Source: CALAED01 sp937891035
GTDB lineage: Bacteria > Actinomycetota > Actinomycetes > Streptosporangiales > Streptosporangiaceae
Direction: 5' to 3'
NCBI GenBank assembly: GCA_035642125.1
Contig: DASQSZ010000235.1
Span: forward strand, 1-29,825
Length of the DNA: 29,825 nucleotides
Positions 8,243-15,932 of the stretch are shown here, one piece after another. The notes below the pieces were generated by a model that was not told the origin of the DNA, did no database searches, and saw only the letters and a list, made by a program, of their open reading frames with translations. The stretch's first letter is position 1; each line of letters begins with the position of its first letter. The translations under genes and the position numbers were made by a program.

Positions 8243-9016
8243 TCACAGGTTTTTGACCCGCTTGGCGGTGCGGCCGAGGTGCTTGCGCATGATCTCGCCT
8301 GCCTGCTCCACGTCACGTCGCTGAATGGCGTGGACGAGCCTGCGGTGCTCCTTGGCGCCCAAAGGCCCCATTTCGGGGGCGCTTTGCTGCGCCCGCTCGA
8401 GTGACATGAGCAGGGGGCCGCGGAAGGACTGGATCAACATATGGACCGCGCTGTTGTGCGCGCACTCGGCGAGCCGGGAATGGAACTCGGCGGACAGGTT
8501 CATGTGGTAGTCGCCGGCGGACAGGGCCTTGTCCTGCCGGTCGCAGATGTCGAGCAGCGCGGCGATGTCGTCATCGTCGGCGCGCTCGCACACCAGCGGG
8601 ATCATGCCGACCTCAAGGATGAGCCGTGCCTCGGTCACCTCGGCGGCGGTGACCGCCGAGAGGGTCAGCAGATCGGCGATGCCCTCGCCGACCCGTTCCT
8701 TCGATGGTGTGGTGACGAAGGCGCCGCCGCGCGCGCCCACCCGGATCTCGACGAGCCCATTGGCCTCGAGGACGCGCAACGCCTCCCGTACGGTGACCCG
8801 GCTCACGCCGAAGCGCTCGCACAGCTCGCGTTCCGCGGGGAGCCGATCGCCCGGGTTGAGCTGCTGCTGGCGGATGAGCAACCGGACCTGGTCGACGATG
8901 AGCTCGGAGATGCGCCGGTCGTTGACCGGGTTGAACAGGTCGGCCGACGACCCCATGGCGGCCACGGGTCTCGTGGCCGGGGGAGGACCGTCCACCCGCT
9001 TCCCCCGTGGCGGCAT
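8243..9016 (-). CDS. FadR/GntR-family transcriptional regulator (FCD domain)
   Basis: A 257-residue regulator. Its N-terminal winged helix-turn-helix (about residues 35-102) contains the FadR-type signature GDRLPAERELCERFGVSRVTVREAL. A C-terminal all-helical FCD ligand domain (about 115-245) carries spaced histidines, including FHSRL, that often bind a metal and a carboxylate ligand. AAGGGAG sits six bases before the ATG. It diverges from the dioxygenase operon. A FadR-type operator in the shared intergenic space also appears before the cupin/ABC-importer operon at 21.3 kb. It is therefore the likely repressor of both, relieved by an aromatic acid or related carboxylate; the ligand is inference. 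Confidence 0.92.
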   Translation of the reverse strand: MPPRGKRVDGPPPATRPVAAMGSSADLFNPVNDRRISELIVDQVRLLIRQQQLNPGDRLPAERELCERFGVSRVTVREALRVLEANGLVEIRVGARGGAFVTTPSKERVGEGIADLLTLSAVTAAEVTEARLILEVGMIPLVCERADDDDIAALLDICDRQDKALSAGDYHMNLSAEFHSRLAECAHNSAVHMLIQSFRGPLLMSLERAQQSAPEMGPLGAKEHRRLVHAIQRRDVEQAGEIMRKHLGRTAKRVKNL

Positions 9017-9046
9017 GTGGCACTCCCTTCACGCTGACTACGACGA

Positions 9047-9086
9047 TTGACGAGCTTACCCGAACCGCTTATGGTCATACCAATAG
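9047..9086 (+). promoter_or_regulatory. Promoter with overlapping FadR-type operator before the dioxygenase operon
   Basis: TTGACG (9047-9052), a 17-bp spacer and TATGGT (9070-9075) form a recognisable promoter. The palindrome TGGTCATACCA (9072-9082) overlaps the -10 and fits the FadR-family pattern TGGT-N3-ACCA. The 14-mer GGTCATACCAATAG (9073-9086) recurs with one mismatch on the minus strand at 21322-21335. Predicted transcription start is near 9082, leaving a leader of about 55 bases before the ATG at 9137. This argues against the upstream in-frame TTG at 9047, which is part of the -35. Confidence 0.72.
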
Positions 9087-9136
9087 ACCTTGCGGAGTCT
9101 AGATCCTCTGGAGTACCGACCCGCTCGGGAGAGCCC

Positions 9137-10405
9137 ATGGTTGCAGCCCCGGAGCTGTCGTCCACCAATCTTGTCCTCGATCGGCCAGACACCTTCCAGG
9201 TGCATACCCGCGCCTACATGGACGCGGACGTCTTCGCCGCGGAGATGGGCCGGATCTTCGGGCGGACCTGGGTCTACGTCGGTCATGAGTCCCAGGTGCC
9301 GGCGGTCGGCGACTACCGTACGACCACGATCGGCCGGCAGCCGGTCATCATCAGCCGGCACGAGGACGACCAGATCTACGTGCTGCTCAACCGCTGTCGC
9401 CACCGGGGCTCGGTGGTGTGCCGCGAAGAGCTCGGGCACTCCAACTTCTTCCGCTGCCCGTACCACAACTGGAGCTATGCCAACGACGGCGCGCTGGTGG
9501 GCATGGCGCAGGCGTCGGGCTATCCGGGCGACTTCGACAAGGGCGAATGGGGGCTGCGCCGCGCGCCCCGCGTGGCCGTCTATCGGGGGCTGATCTTCGC
9601 CAGTCTGGCGGCCGACGGCCCCTCCTTCGGCGATTACTTCGCCCCGGTCCAAAAGTACGTCGACTGGTGGCTCAACCGGTCCCCGGCCGGCACGATCACT
9701 GTGCTCCCCACCGCCCACAAGTACCCCTATCCCGGCAACTGGAAGTGGCAGGCGGAAAACGGGCACGACGGCTACCACGGCAACTACGTGCACGAGTCGT
9801 GGCAGCGGCTGCTCGAACGCGCCGGAGAGGCGCCGGTGCGAGACATCCGCAAGTACCGCACGGGTGGCTGCACCCGCGGTTTCGCCTTCGGCCACGGGCT
9901 GCTCGAACGCCCCGGCGGGCTCAACCCGAACGCGAGCTGGACCGGCCGGATGATGGTGAGGTTCCCCGAGTACGCCGAGGCGCTGCGCGCGACCTACGGC
10001 GACGACGAGATCGAGCAGATCTCGGCGCGGCGCAACATCTTCGTCTTTCCGAACCTCTATCTGTTCGACACGCAGATCAGGGTCATCAATCCCATCGCCG
10101 TCGACTCCACCGAGGTGCACCTTTACGTCTACGGCCTCGACGGCGTGCCCGACGCACTCAACCAGGGCCGCTACCGTGCCCACGAGCGGTTCTACGGTCC
10201 TTCTGGGTTCGGCTCGCCGGACGACGTGGAGATCTTCGTCTGCAACCAGACCGGCCTGCAGGCCAGCGGCGTCGACTGGGTGCTGCTGTCGCGGGGAATG
10301 CATCGCGAGCGGGTGGGCGGCGACGGCGAGGTGGTCGGGCACAGCACCGACGAGGTCCCGGTCCGGGCCATGTATCGCGAGTGGGAGCGGTTGATGTCCG
10401 CATGA
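9137..10405 (+). CDS. Aromatic-ring-hydroxylating dioxygenase, alpha subunit (Rieske)
   Basis: A 422-residue large subunit of a Rieske non-haem iron oxygenase, which with NAD(P)H-derived electrons adds O2 to an aromatic ring, usually as a cis-diol. The Rieske [2Fe-2S] ligands are C87, H89, C107 and H110 (CxH-x17-CxxH). The catalytic domain shows Asp211, His214 and His219 in NGHDGYHGNYVH, giving the bridging Asp and the two iron-binding His. GGGAGAG precedes the ATG at 9137. The stop overlaps the beta-subunit start (ATGA). Substrate is unknown; the downstream class II aldolase-fold enzyme suggests an aromatic carboxylate. No ferredoxin or reductase gene is in the window. Confidence 0.93.
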   Translation: MVAAPELSSTNLVLDRPDTFQVHTRAYMDADVFAAEMGRIFGRTWVYVGHESQVPAVGDYRTTTIGRQPVIISRHEDDQIYVLLNRCRHRGSVVCREELGHSNFFRCPYHNWSYANDGALVGMAQASGYPGDFDKGEWGLRRAPRVAVYRGLIFASLAADGPSFGDYFAPVQKYVDWWLNRSPAGTITVLPTAHKYPYPGNWKWQAENGHDGYHGNYVHESWQRLLERAGEAPVRDIRKYRTGGCTRGFAFGHGLLERPGGLNPNASWTGRMMVRFPEYAEALRATYGDDEIEQISARRNIFVFPNLYLFDTQIRVINPIAVDSTEVHLYVYGLDGVPDALNQGRYRAHERFYGPSGFGSPDDVEIFVCNQTGLQASGVDWVLLSRGMHRERVGGDGEVVGHSTDEVPVRAMYREWERLMSA

Positions 10406-10923
10406 CCATGGCAGTCAAGCACGAGCTCACCCGCGCCGCGGCGGAGGAGTTCATCTACCGAGAGGTACGCCTGCTCGACACGCTGGAGCTTGAGGAGTGG
10501 CTGGCGCTGTTCACCGACGACGGCCTTTACTGGCTGCCGATCGAGGACGGCGACCTGGCCGACGCGGCCGACGCGGTGTCGATCGTCTATGACGACGCCG
10601 AACGCCGCGCGGAGCGGGTCTACCGGACGCTGCACACGCCGGTCCTCGACCAGAGCCCCCGCTCGCGTACCGTCCACATGGTGGGCAACGTCGAGGTGGC
10701 CGGCGCCGACGAGCGCGGCGACATGCGCGTTCTGTGCAGCCAGTTCATCGGGGAACTGCGCCCCGGCGGGCAGGGTCAGGTCGGCCTCAACCGCACCCGT
10801 GTCCTCGCCGCCCGTGCCGAGTACCGGTTGCGGGCCACCCCGGACGGCTGGCGCATGAGCATGAAAAAGCTCCTGCTGCTCGACGCCGACCAGCCGCTCT
10901 ACAACCTGACGTTCGTCATCTGA
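10402..10923 (+). CDS. Aromatic-ring-hydroxylating dioxygenase, beta subunit
   Basis: A 173-residue protein with the NTF2-like fold of small dioxygenase subunits. FIYREVRLLDTLELEEWLALF near the N-terminus and DGLYWLP shortly after are typical, as is the SRTVHMVGNVEV strand and a C-terminal KKLLLLDAD. It forms an alpha3-beta3 complex with the preceding subunit and has a structural role. The ATG lies inside the alpha stop (ATGA overlap), indicating translational coupling. Length is normal for the family. Confidence 0.93.
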   Translation: MTMAVKHELTRAAAEEFIYREVRLLDTLELEEWLALFTDDGLYWLPIEDGDLADAADAVSIVYDDAERRAERVYRTLHTPVLDQSPRSRTVHMVGNVEVAGADERGDMRVLCSQFIGELRPGGQGQVGLNRTRVLAARAEYRLRATPDGWRMSMKKLLLLDADQPLYNLTFVI

Positions 10924-10932
10924 GGCCGCGAC

Positions 10933-11157
10933 ATGGGTGAGATCTACCAGAACGAGTTCGCGATGGTGGAGCTGAGCCGGCACGAGACCGGCAGCGGCCC
11001 GCGGCTGCGGATCCGTGACCTCGCCACCGGCGCCGAGGTGTTCCTCGACCCCTTGGAACTGGAGAGCCTGACCCGCTGGAAGCACGAAGACTTCGCGCCG
11101 CTCGTCGACCCCAGCGGCTTCACCGGCACCGGGGAGCCCGACCCCGACCAGGTATGA
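10933..11157 (+). CDS. Small conserved protein of a dioxygenase operon (74 aa)
   Basis: A 74-residue, acidic, soluble protein starting MGEIYQNEFAMVELSRHE, with a likely beta-rich core (RLRIRDLATGAEVFLDPLELESL). It starts ten bases after the beta subunit, and its TGA overlaps the next ATG. I recall similar 70-80 residue proteins beside actinobacterial Rieske dioxygenases, sometimes loosely labelled dihydrodiol dehydrogenase. It is far too short for that enzyme and shows no nucleotide-binding motif. Position argues for an accessory role such as assembly or stability of the oxygenase. Confidence 0.72.
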   Translation: MGEIYQNEFAMVELSRHETGSGPRLRIRDLATGAEVFLDPLELESLTRWKHEDFAPLVDPSGFTGTGEPDPDQV

Positions 11158-12281
11158 CGGGGGCGCCGCCCGCGCTGTCGACGGCGGCGGTCGCCACGGC
11201 CGCCCACACCACGGAGCTACGGGACTTCCCGGTCCCGCGGATCGGGCCGGACGACGGTCTGCTGCGCGTCGAGGCGGCCGCGATCTGCGGCACCGACTGG
11301 GAGATCTACGGCCGGCGGAGCCGGGGCCAGCGGCTCGGCCCGCTGATCCTCGGCCACGAGAACGTGGGGCGCGTGGTGACTGTGGGGGAGCGCGCCGCCG
11401 AACGGTGGGGGGTGGCCGTCGGCGACCGGGTCGCGGTCGAGGAATTCCTGCCGTGCGGCACCTGCCGTCTGTGCCGCGGCGGCCACTATCGATTGTGCGC
11501 CGCGACCGACTCGCGGGGCGCCGGACCGTTCCTGCGCTACGGCAGCACGCCGGTCAGCGTCGCGCCGAGCCTGTACGGCGGGTTCAGCCAGTACCTCTAC
11601 CTGCATCCGCGGGCGATCGTCTACCCGGTGGGCGACGACGTCGAGCCCGAACTGGCCGCGCTGTTCGTACCGGTGGCCAACGGCATCAGATGGGTGACCG
11701 GGGAAGGCGGCCTGCGGCTCGGCCAGACCCTCGTCGTGCTGGGCCCCGGCCAGCATGGCCTCGGCTGCGTCATCGCGGCGCGCGAGGCGGGCGCGGGCAA
11801 GGTCATCGTGGCCGGCACCGCGGCCGACCGGCATCGGCTCGACGTCGCCACCGCCCTCGGCGCCGATCACGTCGTGGCCGAGGCCGCGGCCGAGGCGGTG
11901 CTCGATCTGACGGGCGGCGCCGGCGCGGACGTGGTCGTCGATCTCGCCCCTGGCGCGACGGGGACCGTCGAGCGGGCCATCGCCATGTGCGCCCCGCGCG
12001 GCACGGTGGTGCTCGCCGCGTCCAAGCACGCCCGACCCGTCGACGGCTTCCCGCATGACCTCGTCGTGCGCAAGGAGGTGCGCCTGCTCGGCGTACGGGG
12101 CCACGACCACCGGTCGGTGGAGCCGGCCCTCGAGCTGATCAGCTCCGGCCGGTGGCCGTTGCGGCTGCTGGCCACCCACCGGTTCCCGCTCGACCGTGCG
12201 GACGAGGCGCTGCGGATGGCCGGGCAGCGGACCGACCCGGCGGCGATCCACGTGAGCATTTTGCCGAACGGAGTGTCATGA
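11154..12281 (+). CDS. Zinc-dependent alcohol dehydrogenase (MDR family)
   Basis: A 375-residue medium-chain dehydrogenase. Catalytic zinc ligands are Cys45 (AAICGTD) and His68-Glu69 (GHENVG). Structural zinc ligands are Cys101, 104, 107 and 115 in CGTCRLCRGGHYRLC. The Rossmann domain shows VVLGPGQHGLG (about 193-203). It probably oxidises an alcohol or diol intermediate, perhaps the cis-dihydrodiol made by the dioxygenase, which would be unusual for an MDR enzyme. ATGA overlaps join it to both neighbours, so it belongs to the operon. Substrate is inference. Confidence 0.9.
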   Translation: MTGAPPALSTAAVATAAHTTELRDFPVPRIGPDDGLLRVEAAAICGTDWEIYGRRSRGQRLGPLILGHENVGRVVTVGERAAERWGVAVGDRVAVEEFLPCGTCRLCRGGHYRLCAATDSRGAGPFLRYGSTPVSVAPSLYGGFSQYLYLHPRAIVYPVGDDVEPELAALFVPVANGIRWVTGEGGLRLGQTLVVLGPGQHGLGCVIAAREAGAGKVIVAGTAADRHRLDVATALGADHVVAEAAAEAVLDLTGGAGADVVVDLAPGATGTVERAIAMCAPRGTVVLAASKHARPVDGFPHDLVVRKEVRLLGVRGHDHRSVEPALELISSGRWPLRLLATHRFPLDRADEALRMAGQRTDPAAIHVSILPNGVS

Positions 12282-12997
12282 GTAGCGAGGTGTTGCGGGC
12301 GACCGTTGCGCAGGCCTGCCGCGTGCTGGCGATGGAGGGTCTGGTCGAGGGCACGCTGGGGCATGTGAGCGTACGTACCGGCGCCGACCGCATGCTCATC
12401 CGCTGCCGCGGTACGGCCGAGCGGGGCCTGCTGTTCACTGAGGACGCCGACGTCCGGCTGACCGACTTCGATGGCACGTTGATCGACCCCGACGAGGGGT
12501 ACAAGGTGCCCAACGAGCTGCCGATCCACGGCGAGCTGCTGCGGGCGCGGCCAGAGGTGGGCGCCGTCGTGCACGCTCACCCGCCGGCGGTGCTGATCTG
12601 CGGGCTGGCCGGGCTCGAGTTGCGGCCGATCTTCGGGTCGTACAACATCCCGGCGATGCGGATGGCCCTCGACGGCGTGCCCGTTTATCCGCGCTCGGTG
12701 CTCATCCGCCGCCCTGACCTGGCCCACGAGATGATCGCCGCGATGGGGGAGCGGCCGGTCTGCGTGCTCAAGGGCCACGGCATCACGGTGACCGGCGACA
12801 GCGTCGAACAGGCCGTCGTACGCGCGCTCAACCTCAACGCGCTGGCCGCGGTGACCCTCGCGGTGGCCCAGGCGGGCGGGCGGGCAGAGGAGATCCCGGC
12901 CGAGGACGTCGCGGAACTGCCCGACCTCGGCTCGGCGTTCAACGACCTTGTGGTGTGGCGCTACCACGTGGCCAAGGCGCGCGGCCGAGGCTATTGA
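12278..12997 (+). CDS. Class II aldolase/adducin-family protein, possible dihydroxy-aromatic acid decarboxylase
   Basis: A 239-residue member of the class II aldolase/adducin fold. Zinc-site residues are visible: Glu80 in PNELPIH, His99 and His101 in VVHAHPPA, and His167 in KGHG. GTLGHVSVR (26-33) is the phosphate/carboxylate-binding loop. In actinobacterial phthalate and p-cumate pathways enzymes of this fold decarboxylate dihydroxy-aromatic acids or ring-cleavage products (PhtC- and CmtD-type). Next to a Rieske dioxygenase that role is more likely than sugar-phosphate aldol cleavage, though an aldolase is not ruled out. It is the last operon gene; its ATG overlaps the preceding stop. Confidence 0.86.
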   Translation: MSSEVLRATVAQACRVLAMEGLVEGTLGHVSVRTGADRMLIRCRGTAERGLLFTEDADVRLTDFDGTLIDPDEGYKVPNELPIHGELLRARPEVGAVVHAHPPAVLICGLAGLELRPIFGSYNIPAMRMALDGVPVYPRSVLIRRPDLAHEMIAAMGERPVCVLKGHGITVTGDSVEQAVVRALNLNALAAVTLAVAQAGGRAEEIPAEDVAELPDLGSAFNDLVVWRYHVAKARGRGY

Positions 12998-13061
12998 GCC
13001 GGCCCAGCAGGCCCCGTAACGGCGCGGACGACGGCGCGCCTCAGGCCGCGCCCGCCGAGGC

Positions 13062-13182
13062 GTGGGGGCCACATCCTGATCGAGCAGCCCACCGACGGCG
13101 ACCAACTCCACGTCGACGACCGCGCCTACAACGCCCCTGCTGCGCTCGCTGCGCTGCCTCGGCGAACGCGGTTTCGCCGTCC
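13062..13182 (+). pseudogene. Frameshifted IS5-type DDE transposase remnant
   Basis: The frame through 13066-13136 reads GHILIEQPTDGDQLHVDDRAYNA. Removing one C from the CCCC run at 13134-13137 continues as LLRSLRCLGERGFAV. Together these match the C-terminal region of actinobacterial IS5-family transposases (K/EQP..G..L..D.RAYNALLRSLRCLGERGFALL). Similarity stops at about 13182, and nothing upstream looks like the catalytic core. It is a dead fragment at the left edge of the lower-GC island. No terminal inverted repeats were recognised. Confidence 0.72.
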
Positions 13183-13285
13183 CCATCTGCCCATCGGCCG
13201 CATCTGGCATCAGGGCAATTGATGTGGGAGATCAAAGGTGGGCGCTGTCGAGTAGGTTGCACCGCCTGGCCCGTGGCATGCGGGT

Positions 13286-13912
13286 TTAGGGCAGCACTTG
13301 GGCATCCCCAAATATGGCGGATGGATCCCCGCCGGAGAAGTCCCCTCTAATGCGAGTCGCCTCAAGTGTGAGCTTCTGCATTCCAGAGATATCCAAATTG
13401 AATTCCACCGGCTTGGAATAGGACGCTGTCTTCTTATCCCCAAGCAATTTGCCGTTGCCGTAGACGGCGAACTGTATGACAAGGCTGGTGGATTGCCTAT
13501 CGTTAACTCCGCCGGTAGTGTGAAAGGAACGATATGGCGCAGTAAGGGTATAGTCTCCGTGGCTTGGTTCGCCTACGCTCCCTAGCCGCAGGGCGATGCT
13601 CTCCGTGTAGTCTCGCCCATTTATCCGGTACGAACCCGGCGAACCTGATCCAGATACGTTCTCATCTGGAAATTTCGAAAGCGCCATTTCGGTGCTGGCC
13701 GGCGCGAACGTTGGATTTGGCGTGGGGGATGCGGCGGATGTGGCGCCGGATGTTGGAGTTATGGTGTGCGTAACGGTGGCGGTGGGCTGCGCCAACCCTG
13801 GAATCTTGCCCGGCGCGGCGGCGCTCGCAACCATGGTGGCCACCACGCCAATGATCGCACCGACGATCGTGGCGCTCGCCTGAATCCAGGCGTCTTTGTG
13901 ATTTCGTATCAT
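13286..13912 (-). CDS. Membrane-anchored NPCBM/NEW2-like domain protein
   Basis: A 208-residue protein. Residues 1-10 are polar/basic, about 11-33 form a membrane anchor or uncleaved signal, and about 40-75 are a T/P/S/A-rich extracellular linker. The C-terminal 130 residues resemble the NPCBM/NEW2 galactose-binding-like fold: INGRDYTESIALRLGS, then VIQFAVYGNGKLL, then PVEFNLDISGMQKLTLEATR. Such domains usually bind carbohydrate and ride on larger enzymes; here the domain stands alone. AGAGGGGG precedes the ATG. Base composition is far below its surroundings (27 G/C in 60 at 13381-13440), suggesting transfer. A role in the adjacent pathway is not evident. Confidence 0.68.
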   Translation of the reverse strand: MIRNHKDAWIQASATIVGAIIGVVATMVASAAAPGKIPGLAQPTATVTHTITPTSGATSAASPTPNPTFAPASTEMALSKFPDENVSGSGSPGSYRINGRDYTESIALRLGSVGEPSHGDYTLTAPYRSFHTTGGVNDRQSTSLVIQFAVYGNGKLLGDKKTASYSKPVEFNLDISGMQKLTLEATRIRGDFSGGDPSAIFGDAQVLP

Positions 13913-14059
13913 ATGCGGCCCCCTCTGATCGCGATGCGTCCCGTCATCTTCCCGCCATAAGTGGGCCGGAAGCCGATGGGTACCTTCAAAGGACGCGCCC
14001 GACCCGCTGAGGGTTCGCCAGGATCAAGTAACGATGCGGCAACGTTGCGTGACCATCGG

Positions 14060-14353
14060 TCATGTCTCGACGTCGACCATGACCCAGTCGCTGATCTCTC
14101 GCCATTGGCGGACCGCCTCCTGGTGGAAGGGGTGGGTGAGATATCGCTCGACCGCCTCCATGTCGTCCATGAGCCCTTCGACGAGAAAGTCATAGGCGAT
14201 TTTCCGGTCGGACACGTTGCGTCCGTGGCGCCACTCACGAAGTTCGGGCACCTCGCCGCCCACCTTGATGGCGGTACGTTCCGCCGCCAGCGCGCGGGGG
14301 TCGTCCCAGTCGATTCCCGACTTGAATTTGAAGAGTACGACGTGGCGTATCAC
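14060..14353 (-). CDS. Dabb-family (stress-responsive A/B barrel) protein
   Basis: A 97-residue dimeric alpha/beta-barrel protein. The N-terminal strand IRHVVLFKFKSG is the Dabb signature; YDFLVEGLMDDMEAVERYLTHPFHQEAV is the typical second half with conserved HP and H. The GTG start at 14353 has GGAG upstream and overlaps the chorismate mutase stop (GTGA), so it is translationally coupled as the last gene of the operon. Dabb proteins include cyclases and are structurally close to cofactor-free monooxygenases. A catalytic role in the pathway is possible. A longer in-frame extension upstream is out-of-frame shadow of the chorismate mutase gene. Confidence 0.85.
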   Translation of the reverse strand: MIRHVVLFKFKSGIDWDDPRALAAERTAIKVGGEVPELREWRHGRNVSDRKIAYDFLVEGLMDDMEAVERYLTHPFHQEAVRQWREISDWVMVDVET

Positions 14354-14709
14354 AGCGGATCTCCTGCCGCCCCTTGCCGGGAGACGGGGTTTTCGGGCAT
14401 CGCTGTCCGGCCGTTCTCGCGTGTCCCGGTCGGCGTCGGCGGCTCCACCGGATCGCCACCCCGGCACAGCTCCAGAACGTTCATCGCGATCTGGGGCCCC
14501 ACGGCGCCGAGCTTCTCCTGGTAGCGGGCCAAAATGGCCATCTCTCGGGAGAACACCGTACGCGGACCGCCGGAATTGATGCGGCACTGCTGGATAAGAC
14601 CGGATATCCGGGCCCGTTGATTAAGTAGCTCGATGATGCGCATATCGAGACCGTCAATTGTCCTGCGATATTCTTCGATTTGGGATTCGATTTCAATTCC
14701 GTTGATCAT
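14350..14709 (-). CDS. Chorismate mutase, AroQ type
   Basis: A 119-residue protein whose first 85 residues form the all-helical AroQ fold: EEYRRTIDGLDMRIIELLNQRARIS, then GGPRTVFSREMAILARY. The first-helix Arg, the QRARIS arginine and the Arg55-Glu56 pair match AroQ active-site positions. It converts chorismate to prephenate, the BacA substrate, which explains its place here. Helices resemble small secondary-metabolism mutases. The last 35 residues are a proline/glycine-rich tail not needed by the fold. GAGGAG stands nine bases before the ATG at 14709; an ATG at 14730 (seven residues longer) is an alternative. Confidence 0.88.
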   Translation of the reverse strand: MINGIEIESQIEEYRRTIDGLDMRIIELLNQRARISGLIQQCRINSGGPRTVFSREMAILARYQEKLGAVGPQIAMNVLELCRGGDPVEPPTPTGTRENGRTAMPENPVSRQGAAGDPL

Positions 14710-14750
14710 GACAAGGCGCTCCTCGCGCATCAAGCAGAAACTTCCCAGAA

Positions 14751-15902
14751 TCAGGCCAGTCTGGCCACTGCCTCCCGGAGCCGATCCTCCGGTGCCAACA
14801 AACTCACTCGCACATATCCTTCGCCATGCTCGCCGAACCAACGGCCGGGCGCGAACGCCACCTTGGCTCGGCTCAGCAACTCGTCCGCGAATTCGATGGA
14901 ACCTTCGTCGCCGGGAATCGGCAGCCAGGCAAAGATTGACCGAGGCACATCGATGTGCCAGCCGGCGTCCCGCATTCCGGCCACGAAGATGTCGCGCCTG
15001 TGTTCATAGGTCTTGGACAGCTCCCGGACGCAGTCCTGGGGGCCGGTCAAGGCGGTGATGGCGGCCCGCTGAATGAACGCCGGGAGCGAGACGTAGTAGT
15101 GCTCTTGGATGAGGTCGATCGCGGCGACGACATGGCGATTGCCGACGACGGCGCCGATGCGCCATCCGGCCATGTTGAACATCTTCGACAACGAGATGAA
15201 CTCGACGCCCACTTCCTTGGCGCCGGTTGCCTGCAGGAACGAGATCGGGACCTCGCCATCGAAACACAGTGCCCCGTAGGCGAAGTCGGCCGCCACGATC
15301 ACGCCGTGCTTCGCCGCGAATTGGACAGTGCTTTCATAAAACTCCAGCGGCGCCGTCACCGAGGTGGGGTTGTTAGGGTAATTCAAGAACATCAGCTTGG
15401 CCCGATCGCATAAGGCCGGGCTGAGCGTGGAATAGTCGGGCAGGAAGTCGTTCTTTTTCCGGAGCGGGAGGCTATGCATGTGCGCCCTGGCGAGGACGAC
15501 GCCTGCCCAGTAGTCAGGAAAGGCCGGGTCCGGCATCAAGCACACGTCTCCCGGATTCAAGAAGCACTGGCTGATCTCCACCAGGCCGGCCTTCGCGCCG
15601 AACAATATGGCCACCTCAGTCTCCGGGTCCAGTTGCACCTGGTAGTTCGTCGCGTACCACGTGGCAATGGCGACCTTGAGCTCTGGCATGCCGGAGAAGG
15701 CGGGATATCGGTGCGTGGCCGGGTCGAGCACCTCGCTGCGCAACGACTCGACGATGTGCGGCGGCGTAGGCAGATCAGGATTGCCCTGGCATAGGTTGAC
15801 GACGTCCTCACCGGCCCGCACGAGCCGATCTATCTTGGCCAAGGTCGTCGCGAACGAGCTCCTCGGCAGGTCGCGCAGCCGGTGCGCGATCTCCATCTGC
15901 AC
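14751..15902 (-). CDS. bacF: Class I/II aminotransferase, BacF (YwfG)-like
   Basis: A 383-residue PLP enzyme of fold type I. LCQGNPDLPTPPHIVESL (37-54) and AKLMFLNYPNNPT (168-180) closely match Bacillus BacF. Asp206 (DFAYGA) contacts the pyridine nitrogen and Lys240 (SLSKMFNMAGWRIG) is the Schiff-base lysine. BacF transaminates the reduced 4-hydroxyphenylpyruvate intermediate to tetrahydrotyrosine. GGAGG lies nine bases before the GTG at 15902, favouring it over a TTG nine bases earlier that overlaps the binding site and an ATG two codons later. The chorismate mutase gene follows after 41 bases. Confidence 0.9.
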   Translation of the reverse strand: MQMEIAHRLRDLPRSSFATTLAKIDRLVRAGEDVVNLCQGNPDLPTPPHIVESLRSEVLDPATHRYPAFSGMPELKVAIATWYATNYQVQLDPETEVAILFGAKAGLVEISQCFLNPGDVCLMPDPAFPDYWAGVVLARAHMHSLPLRKKNDFLPDYSTLSPALCDRAKLMFLNYPNNPTSVTAPLEFYESTVQFAAKHGVIVAADFAYGALCFDGEVPISFLQATGAKEVGVEFISLSKMFNMAGWRIGAVVGNRHVVAAIDLIQEHYYVSLPAFIQRAAITALTGPQDCVRELSKTYEHRRDIFVAGMRDAGWHIDVPRSIFAWLPIPGDEGSIEFADELLSRAKVAFAPGRWFGEHGEGYVRVSLLAPEDRLREAVARLA

Positions 15903-15932
15903 GTTTAACAACCTCCACTCGGCGATCCTCGC

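Noticed and set aside
9047..9136. Upstream TTG start for the dioxygenase alpha subunit
   Set aside because: The TTG is the first part of a good -35 (TTGACG) and the extension crosses the operator; ATG 9137 has a better ribosome binding site.
14039..14062. Palindromes GCAACGTTGC and TGACCATCGGTCA at the end of the bac-like operon
   Set aside because: Short, without T-tract, and one overlaps the Dabb stop codon; neither terminator nor operator role is supported.
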